From Ryuthela nishihirai (lineage: Eukaryota > Arthropoda > Arachnida > Araneae > Heptathelidae), in NCBI GenBank assembly GCA_038380435.1, contig JAWZYU010000025.1, positions 50,476,691 to 50,540,690 on the forward strand: a stretch of DNA of 64,000 bases, given 5' to 3'. Positions 55,332-64,000 of the stretch are shown here, in pieces; position 1 is the stretch's first letter; each line of letters begins with the position of its first letter. Both the position numbers and the translations under genes were made by a program. A model generated the notes under the pieces. That model saw nothing but the letters and a program-made list of their open reading frames with translations, ran no database searches and was not told the origin of the DNA.

Positions 55332-56045
55332 CAGTATGCATTTCTAATTCGGGACAGAATATCCTGAAGTTCTTTAAGTCAATTTCAGCAAATAGAAAAA
55401 TAAACGACTCATCAACAAAGTTTCAAAAAACTAGAAATATTTAAATTAAAACAAATTCGCAATATGTCTTTAGCAATGCATATATTTAATAATAGGCAAA
55501 TATTTGATGTAGTGATAAATAAATATTTTACAAGAGCAATAGTGGTTCAGGAATTTTACATTCCAAAGCCAAACACAGAATTATTCAAATAATATTTTGG
55601 ATGTCGTGGCTTAAATCTATTTAATTCGCTGCCAAATAACCTGAAAATTACTAATAATAAAATACAATTCTCTAAAGAACCAAAAAATGGTTGTTGAAAG
55701 TTAGAGATCACAACTGATGTGTGATTTCTACCATTATTTACTCTATCAATTGATTGCATTGACTCGAAATCACACGAAAAGAGATATCAGTAGCAGGAGA
55801 TAAGTTTGTATAATACAGAGGCTGAAACTGCTATGTTTGCATATTTTTATGTTTACATATTTATACAGGGTGTTTCAAAACTCTCTGTACAAATTTCAGT
55901 GGGAGATAGGGAACACCAAGACAAACCTTTTACGTTTATGAATTTATGTCTACTGTCTAACCCTTTGGTGCTAGAGGGCGCTGACAGAAATATCTGTGGA
56001 GGTGGTACATAAATGAATGGAAACAAGTAGAAAGAACATGTTTAT

Positions 56046-57243
56046 TTAAAAAAGATGCTCAGAGTTGCGACCGGCAACAGCATTGCATGCATGACAGGGT
56101 CGAAGCATTGATTGCCGTACATGTAGAAAGATTTCCGGAATTTTTCGAACAGTTACAGCGGCGACAGCGATTCTTGTGACGAGGTCTTCATCTGAGTCAA
56201 TGGGAGTTTCGTACACGAGATTCTTCATGTGTCCCCAGAGGAAGAAATCGATACATGTTAAATTGGGCGATCTTGGTGACTAAGCGACGGGTCCATCCCG
56301 GCCTCTCCATCGCCCCTCAAAAGTGGTGTTCAGATAATCTCGCACATCATTGCTGAAATGTACTGGCGCTCCGTTGTGCTAAACTACATTCGTCTGGGAA
56401 GACCCATGGGAACATCTTCCAGCAGTCCCGGCAATGTTTCTTCAGAAATACCCGATAAATTTGCCCGTTGAGTCGGGGAGTCAGCAGGTATGGCCCAATC
56501 AAAATATCATGGACGATACCCGCCCAAACATTGATAGCGAACCGTTGTTGATGACCATGCGCCATTGTGGCATGTGGATTTTCGTGCGCCCAAACCTGAG
56601 AATTGTTCACATTAAACACACCCTCACGTATGAAAGAGGCCTCATCTGAGAAGAGCACATGAGCCAAAAAATCAGGCTGTACCGGTCTGCTGAAGAAACC
56701 AGCGCACGAATTCCACACGAAGAAGGTAATCCTGAGGTTGCAATGTCTGGACTCTCTGACGATGAAAAGGATATAACTGCTGCTCGTGCAACACTCTCCA
56801 CACGAGGGCGTGATTCACACCGAGGCTACGTGCAACAGTTCGCGTGCTTATGCCTGGATTGTCCTCGTAGGATCCTCATAGGATGTCCGTCGCATGATAG
56901 ATCCTCATAGATGTCCGTCGCCTCATAGGATGTCCGTCGCATCCTATGAGGATAGGATCCTCGTAGGATGTCCTGGATTGTCCTCATAGGATGTACGTCA
57001 TAGGATCTCTTCTTCCATGTCAGGAGTGCGCCTGGTTCTCTCCTGACTAGTGTCATGCATGTTTTCATGGAATGTTCCAGTTTCTCGTAGTTGCCGGTGG
57101 AAACGAGCAAAGGTTTGATGGTTTGACACACGTCTGTTTGTGAAGCGCTGTTGGTACACCCTCACAGCAGCTCTTCCGTTTCCATTGGCAGTTCCATACG
57201 TCAGATGCATGTCAGCCATTTCATTAGTCATGAAACACTCCAT
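56046..57243 (-). pseudogene. Dead mariner-like transposase
   Basis: Minus strand. 57243-57000 gives the N-terminal helix-turn-helix region ([20 protein letters not shown], as in DUF4817-type mariner proteins). 56718-56560 gives the first catalytic block (LFSDEASFIREGVFNVNNSQ, HQQRFAINVWAGIV). Near 56370-56350 the second reads HNGAPVHF, where the family has HDGAPAHF, so the second catalytic Asp is Asn. A TAG precedes it. Around 56270 comes SPRSPNLTCIDFFLWGHMKN with a stop in place of a Trp, and the end is at 56228-56046. Frameshifts and the duplicated patch at 56862-57003 separate the parts. Confidence 0.85.
56862..57003. repeat. Short direct/inverted repeat cluster in the transposase gene
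   Basis: CTCATAGGATGTCCGTCGC and variants occur several times, interspersed with the inverse GCATCCTATGAGGATAGGATCC. It lies where the DNA-binding and catalytic parts should join. Confidence 0.85.
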
Positions 57244-57471
57244 GTTACTCGTAATGTGTCTGATTTACGAATGCCGACTGCAAACACAAGTCCGTCCCCA
57301 CTTCGCCCCTCTAGCCAATTGAAGCACCACCAAACAGCGCCTTCTAACACCGAAAGATTGCGTCAGCGGACATACATTCATAGACGAAACGGGTTTGTCT
57401 CAGTGTTCCCTATCTCCCATTGAAATTTGTACAGAGAGTTTTGAAACACCCTGCATATTGATGCACTCAGG

Positions 57472-57860
57472 TTGGGTTGGGTTGTTTTACCTCTGAGCGG
57501 CACTTTTTTGCACACCATGGGCTAAATGGCCAGGTCACATGGACCCCGAAGGCTCAGAGAAGGTTGGGGGAGGGGACCCACTGGAACAGCTGTTGGGAGA
57601 CAGATGGTAGCCTCCCGTCAAGGCCGTCCAGCGTGTTCTTTAACGTGCCCAGGGTATGGCTCTCCCGCACACGGGGCCACGCCTTAATGTCCCATCCGAC
57701 GGACGGCGGCCTTTCCAAGCCCATCGGTGTCCCCTACTGACCGTGGGCAGGGCGGGGATTTTTTGCGGAGATAAATCTCAACGCTGACCCAGCTGGGACT
57801 CGAATCTGGGAACTACAGATTACGAGCCTGGCGCGCTACCGACTGAGATACCCCCGCCCC
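57472..57860 (-). mobile_element. SINE1, full-length copy
   Basis: Perfect 13-bp TSD TGATGCACTCAGG at 57459-57471 and 57861-57873, beginning 6 bp beyond the mariner terminus. Confidence 0.95.
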
Positions 57861-57873
57861 TGATGCACTCAGG

Positions 57874-58129
57874 AGACTGCAGCATATACAGTATATGTAT
57901 ATATGTTTTACAATTATCCACTTGAAAGTTAAAGACTAACTCTTGTGGAAGTTGACTACTTATTGTATATATATTTAAATACTGTATGAATAAATTAAAA
58001 AAATTTTAAAATTCACCAATAATAGCAATAAATATGAAAGAAATGTCTAGATTTTAGGACTACCTATGCCGACAGTCACAACTTAGTTGTACGACTTTCT
58101 GTAACATAAGATGTTAATCGAACGCAGTA
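57874..58129. other. AT-rich DNA, nothing recognised
   Basis: TA-rich at 57885-57905; no gene or repeat recognised. Confidence 0.45.
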
Positions 58130-58680
58130 AATGACTTCAGGTTACGATCATACTAGGCACTGAGCCACCCACATACAATATAAGAACATCACGTTATTAT
58201 TCTGATAAAAAAGATTGGCGTCCACAGTCCTGAACCTCAGATTAGGATCTTAACACCCTAGTGATTGAGAACCACCCTGAAAAAAGTTCTCCAGGTTACT
58301 GGAGGTTTACCAGGATCTGCACATACCTGTGACTCAGAACCACCCACAGCTAAGAATTTCAGGTTACGATCCTGACATACTAAGGACTGAGCCAATCACA
58401 GTTAGTACCTCAGGCTACGATCTTGACATACTAGTGGCTGAGCCAACTCCAGAGAAGCTAACAGCTAAGAACACTAGCTAAGACACACACAGCTAAGAAA
58501 TCCAGGCTACGATTTTGACATACTAATGACTATAACCCACAATCAGTTCAATCTCAGTTCATCGTATTACTTACGATCTTGGCCTGCTAGTGACTGAGCC
58601 AACACAAGATAAGCACTTGAATTTATGAGCCTGACATACGTACTAAGGACTGAGCCACTAAGCGTGCGCCTCCGTACTTT
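58130..58680 (-). repeat. Diverged array of tRNA-head-like units
   Basis: Seven or so units, roughly 60-100 bp apart, each like CAGGTTACGATCCTGACATACT, then GACTGAGCCA. On the minus strand GGCTCAGTC-type A boxes recur; the B-box side is short. Clear units start near 58137, 58235, 58364, 58410, 58500, 58575 and 58620. Confidence 0.7.
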
Positions 58681-58685
58681 CATAT

Positions 58686-58736
58686 TTTAGCTCTGAGTGG
58701 CACTTTTTATGGCACACAATGGGTTAAATGCCCACC
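58686..58736 (-). mobile_element. SINE1 tail fragment
   Basis: AGCTCTGAGTGGCACTTTTTATGG then CACAATGGGTTAAATG; the rest of the family is absent. Confidence 0.75.
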
Positions 58737-59478
58737 ATATCTCCATGTTATTTCATTCTAAACATTTTTCACGAAAACTGACTCCTTGCAAAAACAGAAC
58801 ACATTATATAAGCATGTTTTTTATGGAATAACTCATTTTTCATTCCTCCCTAAATAATGGCTACAAATCGAGAAAATATTTCGGAGTTTGGAAATAAAGC
58901 ATATTTAAAGAACTTCAACCGGAATTCCTTCAGAAAATGATGAATTTCATCAGAGAGAAATGAGCAATAAAGACCACGTTCAAAACGGAACAGAAGAGAA
59001 AAAGCAAGAGAAAAAAAATGTCAAAGAAACGCCGAACCAGAAAATGTCTAATATGCTCTATCTGTGGGAGTTGAAGGTTTAAAATTTCTTGAATTTTTTT
59101 TTTCTTGATGAAAAGACCTTGAGATGCATGTGAAGGGAATAATGGTCACAGGTTGCGTTTCAATGGAAAGGAAAGCAAAAATGAAAAGCTATCACTAGAT
59201 TTCTTTTTCCAAAAGTGAACATCTCCTACGCGAAACCCTGCAGCTACTTATCCAAAAAAGAAAAGCTCTCTCTGAAACTAGTAGTAATAATGATATTCTT
59301 AATGTCTTTGAGATGCTGTAAGAAGTCCTAAGACTAATTTTGGTCCTTAAAGATAAATTTTATAAGAAAATTATTTTGAGGTAGATCCTGTTGTATAAAT
59401 TGAAGAAATTTCTCGGCGTTTTTGTTCAATTGTCAAGGAAGTTATCATTTTTAATTTAACGTCAACATCAATTTTAGA
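58737..59478. other. AT-rich single-copy DNA, nothing recognised
   Basis: No domain or family seen. Confidence 0.45.
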
Positions 59479-59481
59479 GGA

Positions 59482-59562
59482 AAGATTTCCTTGAGCCGGG
59501 AGGAATACGAACCTGCGACCTGTTGATGAAAAGTGAGTTTGACCACTGGGCTACCAGCCGCC
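59482..59562 (-). mobile_element. SINE4-like, tRNA-type head
   Basis: On the minus strand: GGCGGCTGGTAGCCCAGTGG (A box), then GCAGGTTCGTATTCCTCC (B box), then CGGCTCAAGG. No body is recognised. It could also be a decayed tRNA gene; the acceptor stems do not pair well by eye. Confidence 0.5.
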
Positions 59563-59676
59563 AATCAGGATTTCCTCCAATTGATGTTACGAACATTTCT
59601 ACCTACAGTAACAGTTTTCTATCTCATGATGTCATTGTCTCAGGGCTTACAAAGAATCTCAATAAGCAGATGCATT

Positions 59677-60055
59677 GGGTTGTTTACTTCTGAGCGGCAC
59701 TTTTTTGCACATAATGGGCTAAATGGCCAGGTCACATAGACCCTGAAGGCTAAAAGAAGTTTTGGGGGAGAAACCCACTGGACACTTGTTAAGAGACAGA
59801 TGGTAGCCTCCTGTCAAGGCCATCCAGCGTGTTCTTTAACGTACGCAGAGTATGGCTCTTCCGTACAAGGACCACGGCTTAACGTTCCATCCGACGGACG
59901 GCGGCCTTTCCAAGCGCATCGGTATCCCTGACTGACCGAGGGCACGGCGGGGAGTTTTGCGATGATAAATCTCAACGTTGACCCAACTGGGACTCGAACC
60001 TGAGAACGGCAGATTACGAGCTTGGCGCTCTACCGACTGAGCCACCCCTGCCACC
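59677..60055 (-). mobile_element. SINE1, diverged full-length copy
   Basis: Tail TTGGGTTGTTTACTTCTGAG, head GCTCTACCGACTGAGCCACC. It lies 55 bp left of the satellite that derives from the same family but in the other orientation. Confidence 0.9.
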
Positions 60056-60109
60056 CACAGAGAGTCGCATGAATCAAGTGCATTTATTTACAAACTGTTT
60101 TCTCTTACA

Positions 60110-62142
60110 GCTAGTCTATGGAGTTGGAAAGGTAGCCTTCCATTGTATGTGATGTTAAGTCTATGGACTGGGGAAGGTAGTCGTCCACAGTACGTGATGT
60201 TAAGTCTATGGACTTGGAAAGGTAGTCGTCCATCGCACATGATGTTAAGTCTATGGACTGGGGAAGGTAGACATCCATAGTACGTGATGTTAAGTCTATG
60301 GACTGGGGAAGGTAGACATCCATAGTACGTGATGTTAAGTCTATGGACTTGGAAAGGTGGCCGTCCATCGTACGTGAAGTTAAGTCTATGGACTGGGGAA
60401 GGTAGCCGTCTATAGTACGTGATGTTAAGTCTATGGACTTGGAAAAGTAGTCGTCCATCGCACATGATGTTAAGTCTATGGACTTGAAAAAGTAGTCGTC
60501 CATCGCACATGATGTTAAGTCTATGGACTGGGGAAGTAGCCATCCATAGTACGTGATATTAAGTCTATGGACTTGGAAAGGTGGCCGTCCATCGTATGTG
60601 AAGTTAAGTCTATGGACTGGGGAAGGTAGCCGTCTATAGTACGTGATGTTAAGTCTATGGACTTGGAAAGGTAGTCGTCCATCGCATATGATGTTAACTC
60701 TATGGACTTGGAAAGGTAGTCGTCCATCGCACATGATGTTAAGTCTATGGACTGGGGAAGGTAGCCGTCCACAGTACGTGATGTTAATCCTATGGACTTG
60801 GAAAGGTAGTCGTCCATCGCACATGATGTTAAGTCTATGGACTGGGGAAGGTAGCCATCCGTAGTACATGATGTTAATCCTGTGGACTTGGAAAGGTGGC
60901 GGTCCATCGTACGCAATGTCAAGTCTATGGACTGGGGAAGGTAGCCGTCCATCATACGCAATGTCAAGTCTATGGACTGCGGAAGGTAGCCGTCCATAGT
61001 ACATGATGTTAAGTCTATGAACTTGGAAAGGTAGTCGTCCATCGCACATGATATTAAGTCTAAGGACTGGGAAAGGTAGCCGTCCATCGCACATGATGTT
61101 AAGTCTATGGACTGGGGAAGGTAGCCATCCATAGTACGTGATGTTAATCCTGTGGACTTGGAAAGGTGGCCGTCCATCATACGCAATGTCAAGTCTATGG
61201 ACTGGGGAAAGTAGCCGTCCATCATACGCAATGTCAAGTCTATGGACTGGGGAAGGTAGCCGTCTATAGTACGTGTTGTTAAGTCTATGGACTTGGAAAG
61301 GTAGTCGTCCATCGCACATGATATTAAGTCTATGGACTTGGAAAGGTAGCCGTCGATCGCACATGATGTTAAGTCTATGGACTGGGGAAGGTAGCCGTCC
61401 ACAGTACGTGATGTTAATCCTATGGACTTGGAAAGGTAGTCGTCCATCGCACATGATGTTAAGTCTATGGACTGGGGAAGGTAGCCATCCGTAGTACATG
61501 ATGTTAATCCTGTGGATTTGGAAAGGTGGCCGTCCATCGTACGCAATGTCAAGTCTATGGACTGGGGAAGGTAGCCGTCCATCATACGCAATGTCAAGTA
61601 TATGGACTGGGGAAGGTAGCCGTCCATAGTACATGATGTTAAGTCTATGAACTTGGAAAGGTAGTCGTCCATCGCACATGATATTAAGTCTATGGACTGG
61701 GAAAGGTAGCCGTCCATCGCACATGATGTTAATCCTGTGGACTTGGAAAGGTGGCCGTCCATCGTACGCAATGTCAAGTCTTTGGACTGGGGAAGGTAGC
61801 CGTCCATCATACGCAATGTGAAGTCTATGGACTTGGAAATGTAGCCGTCCATAGTACATGATATTAAGTCTATGGACTGGGAAAGGTAGCCGTCCATCGC
61901 ACATGATGTTAAGTCTATGGACTGGGAAGGTAGCCGTCCATAGTACGTGATGTTAATCCTATGGACTTGGAAAGGTAGTCGTCCATCGCAAATGATGTTA
62001 AGTCTATGGACTGGGGAAGGTAGCCGTCCATAGTACATGATGTTAAGTCTATGGACTTGGAAAGGTAACTGTCCATCGCATGTGATGTTAAGCCTATGGA
62101 CTTGGAAAAGTAGCCGTCCATCGTATGTGATGTTAAGCCATG
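60110..62142 (+). repeat. 45-bp satellite derived from SINE1 core, about 45 units
   Basis: The unit ATGGACTTGGAAAGGTAGCC plus GTCCATCGTATGTGATGTTAAGTCT matches the SINE1 core (ATGGGCTTGGAAAGGCCGCC and following) base for base in length (45). Two subtypes tend to alternate (ACTTGGAAAGG and ACTGGGGAAGG). 60631-61260 and 61261-61890 are copies of a 14-unit, 630-bp higher-order repeat, with one 45-bp unit lost in the second near 61731. Because 45 is a multiple of 3, frames of 597 and 581 codons stay open on the minus strand; they are 15-residue repeats (e.g. VHRLNIMCDGRLPFQ) with no sign of selection as protein visible here. Confidence 0.96.
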
Positions 62143-62305
62143 GATGCGTGAGATATATATATATATATCCAGTGTACGTTAAAGAACACGCTGGATTGGC
62201 CTTGATAGGGAACTTCCAACTGTTCAAGGTATACTCTGGGCATTGGGGTCGTTGTGAACTGCCCATTTATCCCACTGTATACCCGAAAGTGCTGCATAAT
62301 GTCGA
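62143..62305 (+). mobile_element. SINE1 remainder to the right of the satellite
   Basis: After CCATGGATGCG and a TA run, it reads GTACGTTAAAGAACACGCTGG, GGCCTTGATAGGG, a TTGGGGTCGTTGTGAACTGC block and CGAAAGTGCTGC: the 3' part of a plus-strand SINE1 in the right order, with a deletion in the middle. Confidence 0.85.
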
Positions 62306-63164
62306 AAAGCATGATGGGTAAAAGGGTAGAATACTTCTGTTACTGGAAAATAAAACTGCAAAAATATTTGTTTTGCAGCAGCGAATGCTCTGACGATCAT
62401 CTTGGTCTTCATTGGCCCATGCTCATCCAACCCATGATGAAGAACGACAAGTTTTCTTCGAGAGATGAGCACGAGGCTCCAAAGCTAAAAAGGAATCGGT
62501 GATCAAGGTTGACAACATGACAAGAACACGCTGGTGGCTTGAAAAATGACTGAAAGCGATGATAAATGACAGACTATTTGAGTAGACAGAATTGAAAACT
62601 TCAACTGGTAATAGGAAAAGAGCTCACATAAGAGCTGCGGCATTCCCCGGTGCTTCGTGATTACAGTGATGCCCGAGGTTAACGGATCACGAGGTGACAA
62701 TGTAATAGATCCATCTATCATTCATTTAGTGGAACGAATTGCCGACAAATTCTGATGTTTGCGAATATTGTAGATTTTTAAGGTACCCTTGACCGAAGGA
62801 GGGAAAAATGAGAGGAGCTCCAGTAACAGTTCAGCCAAGGTCTCATTTCTCCCTTGGCGTACTTCTACTGGCGTTGTAAAAAATAAGATTATTCAGCCTC
62901 AGTATTACTGACCAGAGACTAAAGTTTGCTAGTGAGGAGCAAAAGTAGTGGATGGGGGAAGATCTAAAGCTGGGGGTTGAGGAGTGGGATCGACAGTAAG
63001 ATAGACAAGATGACAACCACAGGCAAAGAGGATGAAAGTGACAGAATGGGATAACAAATTGCCGACGGAGACTGTTTGCAGTGGAGAGAATTAAAAACTT
63101 CTGCAATTGGTAGGAAAAGGGCGCACATAATAGCTCAAGTAATCCAGTATTCCTGATGACTTCA
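62306..63164. other. Single-copy DNA, nothing recognised
   Basis: Overlapping frames up to 115 codons have no recognised motif. CAATTGGTAGGAAAAG and GAATTGAAAACTTC parts at 62588-62640 and 63088-63130 resemble each other (a diverged duplication of about 80 bp). Confidence 0.4.
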
Positions 63165-63240
63165 GTGTGTGCGAGGCCGTTGAAATGCAAATGATGAGGG
63201 CAGCCTGTATGTGTGTGCTAGCTGGTGGCGCCCCCGGGTC
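63165..63240. promoter_or_regulatory. Candidate regulatory patch with octamer
   Basis: GTTGAAATGCAAATGATGAG contains ATGCAAAT, the POU octamer, in a GC-balanced, repeat-free patch. Inferred only. Confidence 0.3.
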
Positions 63241-64000
63241 TGTTGGCACAGGGGAGGAGGATTCGGAGAAGAGAGTGATGAGGAATGGGACGGGTGGAGG
63301 CAAGGAAACTTTGTTCTTCGCCTTGTCGGAGGCAGAACGAAAAGGGGAAGATGTTTGGAGGAACGGGAGGGAACGGAAAAGGGGGACGAAGAGAGCAAAA
63401 AGATAGGAAAGAATGGAACCGCGGAGATAAATCAAAACTCGGTCGCAAATGAAAAGAAGAATGCACAAATTTTAGAGAGAATGTCAGAGTCAGGCTTGAC
63501 ATGATTTGTGTGAAGTGCGGCGTATGTGCCATTAGCTAGAGTTGTGACTCTGCGCCTGGAGGAACTTCGCGAAGACCAGGAAGACCAGGATTCGCGTTTA
63601 GTTTGGCTTTGCGGTAGCTTCTTATGTGATTGAAGGTGGTGACCTTTCTTGTGATGGCGCAGGGAAACGAGCACTTAATAAAAACGATTAGGAGTGCAAA
63701 AGATTGAAAAGAATAATTTGGCGTTTGTTCAAGTGGATTGTTTAGAAGAATATCCTCCACATGGCTCGGGTGATTAAAAAATTCCGGGCCACTGATCTTT
63801 CTGATCATTAACTTGATTGGTTTTAGCATTTGGAAGGCTAAGGAAGCTATGATAAAATAATGATTTTTTTACCCTATTTAGTTAAGAGAAATTCCAAAAT
63901 TGTCAAGTGCCTGCCTAGCAACGTGGGTTGTTAGTAGCAATATGGTTTACTATAAGCTGATAATTCTGTGAGTCTAAGTACTACGAAAGATTAGCCAAAA
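63241..64000. other. Single-copy DNA, nothing recognised
   Basis: Purine-rich at 63250-63420 (GGAGG, GGGGACGAAGAG), which opens several overlapping frames on both strands; no domain recognised. Confidence 0.4.

Larger units (their letters stand above)
54143..55740 (+). pseudogene. LINE reverse transcriptase 3' part, broken
   Basis: Plus-strand blocks: FGVPQGSVLGPQLFSIYANG at 54207-54268; FKEKVVSFADYTALVYEKTD at 54280-54345 (the FADD catalytic site reads FADY); ITETIIFLGINFDCYLIWHD at 54550-54610; ALIYSRMQYA at 54707-54736. After the nested insertions comes a C-terminal YFGCRGLNLFNSLPNNLKI at 55590-55650. Many stops. The FADD-to-FADY change alone would disable the polymerase. Related in style to the LINE at 19.96-22.7 kb. 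Confidence 0.8.
55866..57453 (-). mobile_element. 1.6-kb mariner-type transposon
   Basis: TIRs of about 62 bp with 3 mismatches: CAGGGTGTTTCAAAACTCTC inward from 55866 and the inverse ending at 57453. TA precedes the left end and CA (mutated TA) follows the right. It holds a dead transposase. Confidence 0.93.

Noticed and set aside
59482..59562. A functional tRNA gene
   Set aside because: No matching acceptor stem by eye, and a relative at 43930 suggests a repeat.
60111..62266. Large repeat proteins of about 580-600 residues
   Set aside because: Both frames arise from a 45-bp satellite derived from a SINE; no start context, domain or selection visible.
63218..63532. Several overlapping 80-125-codon frames near the right edge
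   Set aside because: They come from a purine-rich tract and occur in competing frames on both strands.

Overview
The window reads as non-coding, repeat-dense eukaryotic DNA, most likely from an arthropod; a chelicerate such as a spider is a guess from the repeat types. The signs are many tRNA-derived SINEs with intact target-site duplications (TSDs), Tc1/mariner, hAT, RTE and Jockey/CR1-type elements, long minisatellites and spliceosomal intron borders. I see no intact host protein-coding gene. Almost every open frame of 60-130 codons is a translation of a SINE or a tandem repeat. The best real coding traces are a gag-like LINE ORF1 (31.3-32.3 kb, intact), two exons of a THAP domain (44.3-46.5 kb, decayed), and broken LINE, Tc1 and mariner open frames.

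Repeat families. SINE1 (about 365-405 bp) has a tRNA-like head with A box TGGCTCAGTCGG and B box GGTTCGAGTCC, a conserved central domain and an AACCC-type tail; there are about 28 full or partial copies. SINE2 (about 200 bp) has A box TGGCCGAGTGG, B box GGTTCGAGCCC and a TTTA-type tail; about 15 copies. SINE3 and SINE4 have two copies each. A palindromic Tc1-type MITE (TIR TACAGTCGCTCAAAAAAGTA) has six copies. Four RTE 3' ends terminate in (GAT)n.

Layout. 0.6-3.8 kb: decayed Tc1 elements carrying SINE1 copies. 3.8-7.6 kb: RTE 3' end, a cAMP-response-element (CRE) module, 119-bp and 44-bp tandem repeats. 12.5-15.2 kb: a 2.7-kb 29-bp satellite. 18.8-25.4 kb: nested elements (RTE with SINE1; LINE with two hAT elements, a SINE2 inverted dimer, SINE1 and a MITE; old SINE1 with RTE). 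29.6-32.3 kb: duplicated blocks, two adjacent palindromes, CRE module and gag ORF. 35-37 kb: GC-rich single-copy DNA and a 46-bp-arm palindrome. 39.6-46.7 kb: a 7.1-kb TIR element carrying THAP exons, inserted in a SINE1. 47.1-48.6 kb: a 1.5-kb foldback element. 54.1-57.5 kb: LINE containing hAT containing SINE1, then a dead mariner. 58.1-58.7 kb: an array of tRNA-head-like units. 60.1-62.1 kb: a 45-bp satellite grown from the SINE1 central domain.

The two best leads are the 7.1-kb THAP/P-like element, bounded by 25-bp perfect TIRs inside a SINE1 whose own TSD is still readable on both sides, and the birth of a 45-bp satellite with a 630-bp higher-order repeat from the interior of a SINE. All calls come from reading the sequence; no alignment or database search was run.
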